A program made the position numbers and the translations under genes. From positions 2,853,501 through 2,917,500 of the forward strand of contig NC_021191.1 of assembly GCF_000389965.1 (NCBI RefSeq): 64,000 nucleotides of DNA, written 5' to 3'. The notes beneath the pieces were generated by a model. That model was given only the letters and a program-made list of their open reading frames with translations, searched no databases and was not told the origin of the DNA. The stretch comes from Actinoplanes sp. N902-109 (GTDB lineage Bacteria > Actinomycetota > Actinomycetes > Mycobacteriales > Micromonosporaceae). Of the stretch, positions 35,679-44,088 are shown piece by piece; within the stretch, counting starts at the first letter, position 1, and every line of letters begins with the position of its first letter.

Positions 35679-37889
35679 ATGAAAGCTGTCTCCCGACGGC
35701 GCCGGCGCGGACTGCTCGCGTCGATGGTGCTGGTCGTGGTCGCGGGGCTCGGTGTGGCCGGCGCGAACCAGTTCGCCAACGCCGCCGCCATCACCGGCAG
35801 CACCATCACCGGCCCGGCCGGCAAGTGCGTCGACGTCAGCGGCGACGACACCGGCGGCAACGGCACCGCGGTCCAGCTCTGGGACTGCCAGACCACCAGC
35901 GTCGACCAGCACTGGACCCTCAACGGCAGCACGCTGACCACCCTCGGCCGCTGCCTGGACGTGGTCAACGGCGGCACCGGCAACGGCGCCCAGCTCCAGC
36001 TCTGGGACTGCAACGGCACCGGCGCGCAGCAGTGGGCCCAGCAGAGCAACGGCTCGCTGAAGAACCCGCAGTCCGGCCGCTGTGTGGACGCCCCCTCCGG
36101 CGCCACCGCCAACGGCACCCGGCTGCAGATCTGGGACTGCAACGGCACCGCCGCCCAGACCTTCACCCTCGGGACCACGACGCCGACGCCGGGCACCTGC
36201 CCGACCTACTCCGAGACCCCCGACCTCGGACCCAACGTGCACATCTACGACCACTCGATGTCGGACGCCGCCATCCAGTCGTCGCTGGACGCCATCTTCA
36301 ACGCGCAGAAGGACACCAACTCCGCGCAGTTCGGTACCCGCCGCGACGCGGAGATCTTCAAGCCCAGCACCACCCCGTACAACGTGGGCGCGAACATCGG
36401 CTTCAACACCTCGATCCTCGGTGCCGGGCAGAACCCCGATGACGTACGGATCAACGGTGCCGTGACCGTCGATGCGTTCAACGCCAGCGACGCCGGCAAC
36501 GCCACCCAGAACTTCTGGCGCTCCGCCGAGAACCTGTCGATCAACACCAACGGCGGTGCCGACCGCTGGGCCGTCGCCCAAGCCGCGCCGTTCCGCCGCA
36601 TCCACGTCATCGGCGGGCTCAACGTGTACCCGGCCAGCTACGGCTGGGCCAGCGGCGGCTACATCTCCGACACCAAGGTCGACGGCACCGCCGAATCCGC
36701 CTCGCAGCAGCAGTTCTACACCAAGGACAGCACGCTGGGCGCCTGGAGCGGCTCCAACTGGAACATGGTGTTCTCCGGCACCAACGGCGCCCCGGCGCAG
36801 AACTTCAACACCGCCGCGGCCGGCCCCCGCTACACCACGCTGGCCACCACCCCGGTGTCCCGCGACGTGCCCTACTTCTACATCGACTCCGCGGGCAAGT
36901 ACCGCGTCTTCCTGCCGTCCCTGCGCACCAACGCCTCCGGGCCGAGCTGGGCCGGCGGCAGCACCCCCGGCACGTCGGTGTCGATGAGCACGTTCTACGT
37001 CGCCAAGCCCGGCGACTCGGCCGCCACCATCAACACGGCGCTGGCCAACGGCTGCAACGTCTTCTTCACCCCGGGCATCTACCACGTCAACCAGACCCTG
37101 CACGTCACCAAGGCCAACACGGTCGTGCTGGGCATCGGCTACCCGACGATCATCCCGGACAACGGCGTCAACGCGATGGACGTCGCCGACGTGGACGGCG
37201 TACGGCTCAAGGGCCTGCTCTTCGACGCCGGCACCACCAACAGCGACACCTTGCTGAAGGTCGGCCCGGCCAAGTCGGGCACCTCGCACGCGAGCAACCC
37301 CACGACGGTGCAGGACGTGTTCTTCCGCATCGGCGGCATGGTGGCCGGCAAGGCCACCAACAGCTTGGTCGTCAACACGAACAACAGCATCATCGACCAC
37401 ACGTGGGCCTGGCGCGCCGACCACGGAGCCGGGATCGGCTGGACGGTGAACACCGCCGACAACGGCCTCACCGTCAACGGTGACAACGTGCTCGCCACCG
37501 GCCTGTTCGTCGAGCATTACCAGAAGAACGAGGTCGTCTGGAACGGCGCCAACGGCAAGATCGTGTTCTTCCAGAACGAGATGCCCTACGACGTGCCCAA
37601 CCAGGCCAGCTGGATGAACGGTTCGCAGAACGGCTACCCGGCCATCAAGGTCGCCTCCGGCGTCACCACGTTCGAAGCCTGGGGCCTGGGCAGCTACTGC
37701 TTCTTCAACGTCAACAACTCGGTGAGCTCGGCGCGGGCCTTCGAGGTCCCGGCCGTGTCCGGCGTCAAGTTCCACGACATGGCAGCCGTCTCCCTCGGCG
37801 GCATCGGCACGATCTCGCACATCATCAACGACACCGGCGCCGCCGCCAACCCCAGCAACAACAACTCCTACCTGGTCAACTTCCCGTAA
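35679..37889 (+). CDS. Secreted ricin B-lectin plus right-handed beta-helix protein
   Basis: 736 residues. Signal peptide (SRRRRRGLLASMVLVVVAGLGVAGANQFANAAA in outline). Residues about 40-165 are a ricin-type beta-trefoil with three QLWDC/QIWDCN repeats, a carbohydrate-binding domain. A Thr/Pro linker (TTTPTPGTCP) leads to a catalytic-like module of about 560 residues with the repetitive strand pattern of a beta-helix (VFFTPGIYHVNQTLHV; TVVLGIGYPTIIP; DVDGVRLKGLLFD). Close relatives in Streptomyces carry misleading names such as adenylyl cyclase or coagulation factor 5/8-type protein; a glycan-degrading enzyme is more plausible. A LacI-type operator upstream supports sugar-controlled expression. 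Confidence 0.88.
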   Translation: MKAVSRRRRRGLLASMVLVVVAGLGVAGANQFANAAAITGSTITGPAGKCVDVSGDDTGGNGTAVQLWDCQTTSVDQHWTLNGSTLTTLGRCLDVVNGGTGNGAQLQLWDCNGTGAQQWAQQSNGSLKNPQSGRCVDAPSGATANGTRLQIWDCNGTAAQTFTLGTTTPTPGTCPTYSETPDLGPNVHIYDHSMSDAAIQSSLDAIFNAQKDTNSAQFGTRRDAEIFKPSTTPYNVGANIGFNTSILGAGQNPDDVRINGAVTVDAFNASDAGNATQNFWRSAENLSINTNGGADRWAVAQAAPFRRIHVIGGLNVYPASYGWASGGYISDTKVDGTAESASQQQFYTKDSTLGAWSGSNWNMVFSGTNGAPAQNFNTAAAGPRYTTLATTPVSRDVPYFYIDSAGKYRVFLPSLRTNASGPSWAGGSTPGTSVSMSTFYVAKPGDSAATINTALANGCNVFFTPGIYHVNQTLHVTKANTVVLGIGYPTIIPDNGVNAMDVADVDGVRLKGLLFDAGTTNSDTLLKVGPAKSGTSHASNPTTVQDVFFRIGGMVAGKATNSLVVNTNNSIIDHTWAWRADHGAGIGWTVNTADNGLTVNGDNVLATGLFVEHYQKNEVVWNGANGKIVFFQNEMPYDVPNQASWMNGSQNGYPAIKVASGVTTFEAWGLGSYCFFNVNNSVSSARAFEVPAVSGVKFHDMAAVSLGGIGTISHIINDTGAAANPSNNNSYLVNFP

Positions 37890-37903
37890 ATCAGCACCGT
37901 TGC

Positions 37904-37935
37904 GGGTGGGCCCGAGCGATCGGGCCCACCCTTTG
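37904..37935 (+). terminator. Strong hairpin terminator after the ricin-domain gene
   Basis: 12-bp perfect stem GGGTGGGCCCGA / TCGGGCCCACCC (37904-37915, 37920-37931), loop GCGA, followed by TTT. It lies 15 bp after the stop. Confidence 0.93.
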
Positions 37936-38024
37936 CTCGTCCGTACGAGAAAAAGCTCGCCCGTCCGGCGTACAAGTCACCGTTCTCCGGTCCCGGGGTA
38001 TGCCACCGCCCTAGGGTCGCGCCC

Positions 38025-39248
38025 ATGTACCCAGCAACGCTCATCAGCCGTGCCCTGCCCCGCCGGCGCCACCTCGGCATGCTGCTCGCCGGTGTGCTCG
38101 CCGCGACCGCAACACCGACGGCCGCCGTCGCGGCCACCCCGCCGCTGGTGTCCGCCACCCCGTCGAGCTCGGTCGGCTTCGACGGTCTGGTGTACGCCAC
38201 CGCATACGCCGGCTCCACCGTGTACGTCGCCGGCAGCTTCCGCAACGCCATCGTCAACGGACGATCGGTCCCTCGGAAAAGACTCGCCGCGCTGAACGCC
38301 CGCACCGGTGAACTGCTGCCCTGGGCGCCGGCCGTCGACGACACGGTGTGGGGACTGACCGCGTTCCGGCAGACGCTCTACATCACCGGCAAATTCACCA
38401 CGGCCGGCGACCAGCCCCGCGGCGGGCTGGCCGGCATCGACCTGCGCAGCGGCGCGGTCACCGCCCTGCGGCACACCATTGCGGGGGAGGGCCACACGCT
38501 CGCCGTGGGCGCCGGACGGCTGTTCCTGGGCGGCGCGATCAGCGCGGTGGACGGGCGCACCCGCCGCAACCTCGCCGCGTTCGACATGACGACCGGCGAT
38601 ATCGACACGTCGTTCGGGGAAGCGGACGGTGAGGTCAAGGCACTGACCGTGGCCGGCTCCCGGCTCTACGTCGGCGGCAAGTTCAAGAGCCTCGACGGCG
38701 CCGCGAACACCGTGCGGCTCGCCGCCCTGCGGCTCACCGACGGGCAGGTCGACACCACGTTCAAGCCGGCGACGCCGTACTTCGTCGGTGCCGTCACCGC
38801 TTCCACCGACACCGTGTACGCCGGCCTGGCCGGACCCGGCGGTCGGGTCGCCGCGTACCGCCCCGACGGCCGGCTGATCTGGAGCACCGTCACCGACGGC
38901 GACGTCCAAGCGATCACCAGCCTCAACGGCGTCGTCTACGCCGGCGGCCACTTCACCGTCGCCTGCCCCGCCCCGTCGCGAACCGCCACCTCATGGTGCC
39001 CGGCAACGCTGCGCAGCCAGCCGAAACTGGCCGCCCTGAACGCCGACACCGGCTCGCTGCTCGACTGGAACCCCAAGAGCAACGGCCGATGGGGTGTGCT
39101 CAGCATGGACGTGCACCCGGCCCTCGGCCGGATCGCGGTGGGCGGCGAGTTCACGGCGTTCGGCGGTCTCAGCCGTCCGCACTTCACCCAGTTCGGCCTG
39201 CCGTGCTCCTACGGCTGCGGCGGCCGCTCCCGCTCCGCGTCACATTGA
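38025..39248 (+). CDS. Secreted beta-propeller-like repeat protein
   Basis: 407 residues. Signal peptide (RRRHLGMLLAGVLAATATPTAAVAA in outline) then repeated blade-like units: strand pattern VYVAGSF..., LYITGKF..., LFLGGAI..., LYVGGKF..., VYAGGHF..., IAVGGEF..., each followed by LAALNA/LAAFDM-type strands. These resemble delta-60/PQQ-like repeats. Four Cys in the last third may form disulfides. Function unknown. The start is leaderless (TAGGGT 7 nt before ATG 38025). The last codons enter the 40-bp tandem repeat, so the original C-terminus may have been altered. Confidence 0.85.
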   Translation: MYPATLISRALPRRRHLGMLLAGVLAATATPTAAVAATPPLVSATPSSSVGFDGLVYATAYAGSTVYVAGSFRNAIVNGRSVPRKRLAALNARTGELLPWAPAVDDTVWGLTAFRQTLYITGKFTTAGDQPRGGLAGIDLRSGAVTALRHTIAGEGHTLAVGAGRLFLGGAISAVDGRTRRNLAAFDMTTGDIDTSFGEADGEVKALTVAGSRLYVGGKFKSLDGAANTVRLAALRLTDGQVDTTFKPATPYFVGAVTASTDTVYAGLAGPGGRVAAYRPDGRLIWSTVTDGDVQAITSLNGVVYAGGHFTVACPAPSRTATSWCPATLRSQPKLAALNADTGSLLDWNPKSNGRWGVLSMDVHPALGRIAVGGEFTAFGGLSRPHFTQFGLPCSYGCGGRSRSASH

Positions 39249-39402
39249 CGCGCTCTGCGGCTTGCCGACACGCTCTGCGTCGCGTTGACGGGCTCTGCGG
39301 CTTGCCGACACGCTCCGCGTCGCGTTGACGGGCTCTGCGGCTTGTTGACGCGCTTTGCGTCGCGTTGACGGGCTCTGCGCTTGTTGACTTGCTCTGTGGC
39401 TT
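39243..39402. repeat. Four tandem 40-bp repeats, each built of two 20-bp halves
   Basis: Units start at 39243, 39283, 39323 and 39363. The first three are nearly identical; the fourth is degenerate. Each unit has two similar 20-bp halves containing (C/G)TTGAC or CCGAC followed by GCTCTGCG. The first unit overlaps the stop codon of the secreted repeat protein. There are no unique spacers, so this is not a CRISPR array. The rest of the 39249-39563 interval holds one hairpin. Confidence 0.95.
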
Positions 39403-39477
39403 GCCGGGCTGCCTGTCGCCCCGGCCTGAGGTGGGCCGGGGTGCTGAGGTGTCGGCCGGGTCGTCGTCGGTTTTGCC

Positions 39478-39499
39478 CGGGCTGCCGTCCGGCAGCCCG
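39478..39499. terminator. Hairpin between convergent genes
   Basis: CGGGCTGCC (39478-39486) pairs with GGCAGCCCG (39491-39499) over GTCC; outer GTCGTC/GACGAC arms can extend it. It lies before the end of the phosphatase gene (-). Confidence 0.7.
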
Positions 39500-39563
39500 A
39501 GGCTGACGACGCCCGGCCCTCGCCAACCATGCGGTCCCGGGCGGCTCGGCCGGCGGGACGCTC

Positions 39564-42332
39564 TCAGCCCGGCAGCGTGGCGACCAGGCACGTCCCGTTC
39601 TCCGACAATTCCACCGTTGCCCGGGCCGCCATCCGCGCGATCAACACCAGCCCGAACCCGCGCGACGGATCCGGATGCCCCGACCGCCACCGCCCCCGAT
39701 CGCTGACCTCCACCCGGATCTGCCGCCTATTCACCCGCAACACCCGCAGATCCACCGCACCACCCTCGGCCCGGCCCGCATAGGCGTGCTCCAACCCGTT
39801 GGTCAACGCCTCGGAGCACACCACCAGCAATGCCTCGGTGTGCTCCGCCGACAAGGCCTCCCGCTCCGCCCAGACCCGCAACGCCGCCCGCACCTGCCCG
39901 AGCTGGCCAACATCGATCAACGTGTGTCGCAACACCGTTGACTGTCCAGTCGTCAACGTTGACCCGTCAAGACGTAGACACGCCACCACCACGTCGTCGC
40001 GGGTCGGCTCACCCTCGGTCATGCCGGTCAGCAAGGCGTCGCACCACGCCTGCGGGTCGTCGCCGGTGAGCCGCCCGGCGAGTTCGGTCAACTGCTCCAG
40101 ACCCCGGTCCAGGGAACGGGTACGACGCTCGACCAGACCGTCGGAATACCAGACCAGCATCGCGCCGGCCGGGCACTCCACCCGCGCCTGCGACCGCGGC
40201 CGACCCCGTACGTGCAAGGGCTGAGAACGCCCACCCATCAACAGTTGAGCGCGTCCGTCGACAACGAGCACCGGCGGCGGATGCCCCGCACAGGTGTACG
40301 TCAACGTGCCATCGGCGGGACAGTACTCGGCATAACCCACAGTCGCGCACTCCGCGCGGGGGATCGCCGGGCACGCATCGTCGAGGATCTCCAGCACTCG
40401 CGCCGGTTCCGCTCCCGACAGCGCCGCCGAGCGCAGCACATACTGCAACCGGCCCATTGCCGTCGCGGCCCGCAAGTCGTGCCCCACCACGTCACCCACC
40501 GCAAACCCCACCCGGTGCCCCGGCAGCTCGAAAGCGTCGTACCAGTCACCGCCCACCTCGTGACCGCGCTCCGCCGGTTGGTAACACACCCCCACCTGCG
40601 CCCCGGGCAGATCCGCGTCAATACGTGGCAGCAACGCCCGCTGCAACTCGTGCGCAGCCGCATGCTCCGCCTCGTACAGCTGCGCGCGTTCCAGCGACTG
40701 CGCTGCCAGCGTCGCCAGCGTCTCAGCCATCGACGCCACCTCGGCACCCGGCACGCCCGGCTGCAGGAAACCGAAAGACAACGCCCCCACCGTACGGTTG
40801 CCGCGCTGCACCGGCACAGCAAGCACCCCGCCCGCCGTGGCGGCGTACGGAAACCTCTGCCTGATCTCGGAATCCGAACCCAGCGCGACCGGCCGGCCCA
40901 CCCGGGCCACCTCGGTCGCCGGTTCGGCCCACGCATCCGACAGCGGCATCTCCCGTGCCGGACCCGGCTGCCCGGCCCGCCACAACCGGATCACCCCTCG
41001 CCGGCGGTCGATCAAGGCGACCGACCCGGTATCGGCCAGCCCCGCCACACCCCGCTCGGCCAGCACCACCGCGATCTGCTCCGTCGTGGTCGCGGTGGCC
41101 AGGCCGGCCGTCACGTCCTGCACCGCCTCCAACCGCCGGCGCGCCGCCACTTCCCGCGCCGATTCGGTACGGGCCTCATCGCGCTCGACAACCGCAATCG
41201 CCAGCATCCACGCGCCCAGCACCGCCAGTGCCAGATAGACCTGCAACGTCGCAGCCTCGAGACGAGGTTGCTGCGCCAGCACCGCCCACGGCCCCCGCCC
41301 ACCGGCGGTCACGAGGTTCGCCACGAACGCCATGACGAACCCGGCCGCGGCGAGAATCGCCACCTGCCCCCGGAACGCAACCAGAATCAACACCGGAACC
41401 GGCAGGTACGACAACGGCACCTCATGCGGCCAGAACCCCAGCACCGTCACCGCCGCCGTGGCCACCAGCACCAACGCGGCCCCCGGCACCTCCCGCACCC
41501 GGGCCCGCCGGCTGCCCGCAATGGCAACCCCCAGCGTCAACACCGCCAGCGCATCCCCGGCCCAGTACGGCGCGACGGCCCCCGAGAACGTGCGGCCCAA
41601 CCCCAGCGTGATCGTTGTAGCGCCGATCAGCGACCCCGCCAACGGCCCGGCACCCACGCAACAAGCCAGGAACAGCATCATTGTCGACCGTTGCGTCAAC
41701 CTGATCGCCCCCGGCCGCCACCGCCGCAGCAGGGTGGCCCCGACCAGTGGCTCCACCACATTGGCCACCACGAACCCCAGAGCAACGACAGCCCGCTGGC
41801 CCTGCCACACATCAACCCCGAACTCGACCACCCCCGCCGCACCCAGCACCCACACCCACCGCCGCCGGGCGGTCAGCAGAAGAGCCCCCAACGTCACCCC
41901 CGCCGGCGGATAGAACACCGCGACAGCCGAGGCATGAAACAGAATCCACGCGCACCCGGCCCCCAGCGCATACCCCACGCCAACGACCACAGCCACACCC
42001 GCCGACCGCCACCCCTCGCGACCCGGCGACGGTCGCCACCGGCCGTCCGGTGACCGCCACGCCACGCCGCTCAGCCATCGCCGCCTGCCGCCCGACCACC
42101 GCGACCGGCTACCCAGCGCCCGCCGCAGCCCGTCCCGTGCCCGCTGCAGCCCGTCCTGCCCCCGCTGCAGCCCGTCCCGCGCCCGCTGCAGCCCGTCCTG
42201 CGCCCGCCGCAGTCCACCCCGCGAGCTCCACGGCCGCCAACCACGCAACAAACGCCGCCGCCGGCCGTCGATGAGCGCTGCGATACCCCGCGGGTGCCAC
42301 CACCCGTTACGCGACTGTGCGTCTGCGGTCAC
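39564..42332 (-). CDS. MASE1-GAF-SpoIIE phosphatase-HATPase signalling protein
   Basis: 922 residues from GTG 42332 (GGGGGAG 9 nt upstream). Order: a basic N-terminus with five 7-residue repeats (GLQRARD-like); an eight-helix MASE1-type membrane domain (about 110-380); a GAF domain (about 425-580); a SpoIIE/RsbU-type PP2C phosphatase (about 600-790; GGDWYDAF and VGDVVGHD hold metal-binding Asp residues); and a RsbW-like ATPase domain at the end (SEALTNGLEHAY; GFGLVLIARMA). Family knowledge: such proteins control anti-sigma-factor antagonists by phosphorylation state. Having both kinase-like and phosphatase domains in one chain suggests a self-contained switch. The signal is unknown. No partner gene is adjacent. 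Confidence 0.92.
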   Translation of the reverse strand: MTADAQSRNGWWHPRGIAALIDGRRRRLLRGWRPWSSRGGLRRAQDGLQRARDGLQRGQDGLQRARDGLRRALGSRSRWSGGRRRWLSGVAWRSPDGRWRPSPGREGWRSAGVAVVVGVGYALGAGCAWILFHASAVAVFYPPAGVTLGALLLTARRRWVWVLGAAGVVEFGVDVWQGQRAVVALGFVVANVVEPLVGATLLRRWRPGAIRLTQRSTMMLFLACCVGAGPLAGSLIGATTITLGLGRTFSGAVAPYWAGDALAVLTLGVAIAGSRRARVREVPGAALVLVATAAVTVLGFWPHEVPLSYLPVPVLILVAFRGQVAILAAAGFVMAFVANLVTAGGRGPWAVLAQQPRLEAATLQVYLALAVLGAWMLAIAVVERDEARTESAREVAARRRLEAVQDVTAGLATATTTEQIAVVLAERGVAGLADTGSVALIDRRRGVIRLWRAGQPGPAREMPLSDAWAEPATEVARVGRPVALGSDSEIRQRFPYAATAGGVLAVPVQRGNRTVGALSFGFLQPGVPGAEVASMAETLATLAAQSLERAQLYEAEHAAAHELQRALLPRIDADLPGAQVGVCYQPAERGHEVGGDWYDAFELPGHRVGFAVGDVVGHDLRAATAMGRLQYVLRSAALSGAEPARVLEILDDACPAIPRAECATVGYAEYCPADGTLTYTCAGHPPPVLVVDGRAQLLMGGRSQPLHVRGRPRSQARVECPAGAMLVWYSDGLVERRTRSLDRGLEQLTELAGRLTGDDPQAWCDALLTGMTEGEPTRDDVVVACLRLDGSTLTTGQSTVLRHTLIDVGQLGQVRAALRVWAEREALSAEHTEALLVVCSEALTNGLEHAYAGRAEGGAVDLRVLRVNRRQIRVEVSDRGRWRSGHPDPSRGFGLVLIARMAARATVELSENGTCLVATLPG
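42121..42225 (-). repeat. Five tandem 21-bp repeats in the phosphatase N-terminus
   Basis: Five 21-nt units encode GL(Q/R)R(A/G)(R/Q)D-like heptads, giving a charged, possibly coiled-coil segment just before the membrane domain. Confidence 0.9.
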
Positions 42333-42521
42333 GTTCCAGTTCTCCCCCGCCGACGTCCCCGCGCGGAAGAGCCCGATCGGACAAAACGCAGGAACCTGCC
42401 GGTGACCGCCACCGCTGCGGCGGCCACGGTGACTCCTCCGGAACCCGGACACGACCACATGCGCCGGCCCGCACCCCACGGCCTCCACAAACGCCGCCGT
42501 AAGTACGCACACCATTCGCAG

Positions 42522-42785
42522 TCACGAATCGCCCACGCTCGCGGACGATAACAGCGCCGGGCGATCTTTCGCGGCCTTGAGCGCTACGGCGAGAGTGAGC
42601 CTGTCGCCGAAACTCGGCTCCAGCAGGAGCTCACCGCTTTCGATGCTCGCGATTTGGACACCACCCCGGGTGGGCGAGGTGAGCCTACGGGCGACCAGCC
42701 CTCCTTTATGCACCGTGTCGGGCGCCAAGGGCGGACGCGCGTTGTCAGCGGCAGATCCGGATGTCGCGGCATCGTCGGCTGCCAC
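42522..42785 (-). CDS. Small hypothetical protein, divergent from a TetR gene
   Basis: 87 residues from GTG 42785. Nothing recognised; the pattern VQIASIESGELLLEPSFGDRLTLAVALKAA is protein-like. It is supported by its divergent position from the TetR gene with a palindromic operator between, but there is no clear ribosome site. It could be a chance frame. Confidence 0.4.
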   Translation of the reverse strand: MAADDAATSGSAADNARPPLAPDTVHKGGLVARRLTSPTRGGVQIASIESGELLLEPSFGDRLTLAVALKAAKDRPALLSSASVGDS

Positions 42786-42806
42786 GTAGCCTGTGCCGAG
42801 AACAGG

Positions 42807-42828
42807 TTATTGTCCAACTTGACAATAA
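42807..42828. promoter_or_regulatory. TetR operator TTATTGTC-N6-GACAATAA
   Basis: Perfect 8-bp inverted repeat around 6 nt, ending 8 bp before the TetR start codon. It is AT-rich against the local background and overlaps the probable promoter, so it is a strong candidate for autorepression. Confidence 0.85.
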
Positions 42829-42836
42829 GGGACTGC

Positions 42837-43463
42837 ATGACCGGGACTCGGCGCAGGCGTACGCCCGAACAAGCACGCCAGGAAATTCTCGACGCGGCAA
42901 CCGACCTGATCGCCCAGCACGGGCCCGACGCTGTCGGCCTACGTCAGGTCGCGGAGGCAGCAGGAGTGTCACATGCCCTGATCTCGCACTATTTTGGCAC
43001 CTACAAAGCACTCGTACGGGCCGTACTGCAACGGGAACACGATCGGCAGCGGCAACGCATCCGCGACCGGATCGGCGCCGATGGCGGAGTTCCCTACGCC
43101 GACGCGATGACGCAGATCCTGTTCGAAGCCGTGGCCGACGAGCGATACATACGGCTGTTCGCGTGGTCCAGTCTGAACGGCGAGGACAGCGGTTCCACGT
43201 CCACCGCTCTGGCGCAACTCGTGGACAGCATCGAGTCCGGTATCCGGCTGGTCCGCCCCGGCTCCCGGCAACCCGACCGGGCGCGCATCGAGCAGACCGT
43301 GCTGATAGCGCTCTCGGCCTCCTACGGATACGCCTTGGGCAGACGGCCCTGGCTTACCGGCCTCGGCCACGATCCGAACGATCGGGCGCAGGAAACGGCC
43401 TTCCGGGCCACCTTGTCCGCCATGCTGGCCCGCCACCTCGCCGATACGGAGCTTGACCGATGA
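42837..43463 (+). CDS. TetR-family repressor
   Basis: 208 residues from ATG 42837. HTH: VGLRQVAEAAGVSHALISHYFGTYKALV in outline (about 34-62). The C-terminal domain has the LFAWSSLNGE and RIEQTVLIALSASYGYALG segments. AAGGG lies 5 nt upstream; the frame is open further upstream but crosses the operator. Its stop overlaps the next gene's ATG by 4 nt (ATGA), so it is co-translated with the membrane protein. Confidence 0.92.
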   Translation: MTGTRRRRTPEQARQEILDAATDLIAQHGPDAVGLRQVAEAAGVSHALISHYFGTYKALVRAVLQREHDRQRQRIRDRIGADGGVPYADAMTQILFEAVADERYIRLFAWSSLNGEDSGSTSTALAQLVDSIESGIRLVRPGSRQPDRARIEQTVLIALSASYGYALGRRPWLTGLGHDPNDRAQETAFRATLSAMLARHLADTELDR

Positions 43464-43936
43464 ACCCCGACGAAGCGGTGCTTCTGCTCGTCCTCGCCAT
43501 CCTCGTCCTCGTCGTAGCTCGGCAACTGACCGCCCGCCGGGTACGCCCGGTGGCGTACCTCTGGGTCGTTCTGCTCATCGCACGTGCCTGCGTCCCGCCC
43601 GGACCCGCCATGACCACGCTTGCCGGGATCGGCGTGCTGATCGTCGGACTTCTCGGGTCGGTAGCCTTCGGCATACTCCGTGGCGCGACCATCTCCCTCT
43701 GGCGTGACGAAGACGGCCGCCTCTACCGCAAAGGTGGGCGCGTCACTGTCCTGCTCTGGCTTGCCACCATCGTCACCCGGGTGTTGATCAGTGCCATCGG
43801 CATGGCCGTATTCAACCAACCGTTCAATCTCAACGCCATATGGCTGGGGCTGGGAGTGACCCTCGGCGCACAGCATGCAGCCACGATGTATCGCGGCCGA
43901 CTCATCCCGACGCCACAGCCGAGCGAGGTGCGCTGA
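43460..43936 (+). CDS. DUF1453-like membrane protein
   Basis: 158 residues with about four helices (residues 4-22, 30-45, 52-75, 95-115). The DEDGRLYRKGG turn between helices 3 and 4 is typical of the DUF1453 (CcdC-like) membrane proteins found next to regulators in actinomycetes. Function unknown. It overlaps the TetR gene by 4 nt, so it is likely controlled by that repressor. Confidence 0.8.
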   Translation: MNPDEAVLLLVLAILVLVVARQLTARRVRPVAYLWVVLLIARACVPPGPAMTTLAGIGVLIVGLLGSVAFGILRGATISLWRDEDGRLYRKGGRVTVLLWLATIVTRVLISAIGMAVFNQPFNLNAIWLGLGVTLGAQHAATMYRGRLIPTPQPSEVR

Positions 43937-44003
43937 CACCGGATGGTCAAACGAGGTGCACGTCCGCTCATCGGCGCGAGCGTGCGTCGGGGTGCCCCAA
44001 TGT

Positions 44004-44036
44004 GCGTCACACCGCGTGACGGTCGTCCGCCGGCCG
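44004..44036 (+). repeat. 33-bp dispersed repeat, copy 1
   Basis: A 33-bp sequence that recurs at 45110-45142 with two mismatches. It begins with a CGTCAC/GTGACG inverted repeat. Both copies are in non-coding DNA upstream of genes. Confidence 0.75.
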
Positions 44037-44088
44037 CAGCCATGGTCCTGCAAGCGGTGCGAACGTTCACGGGTCTAAGGTCCCTGAG

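Noticed and set aside
39243..39402. CRISPR array
   Set aside because: The units are contiguous 40-bp repeats without unique spacers, and no cas genes are near.
42121..42225. CRISPR-like or regulatory repeat
   Set aside because: The 21-bp periodicity is in frame and encodes heptads within a coding sequence.
43322..44053. 243-codon minus-strand frame opposite TetR/DUF1453
   Set aside because: It is antisense to two well-supported genes and shows His/Asp/Gly-rich shadow composition.
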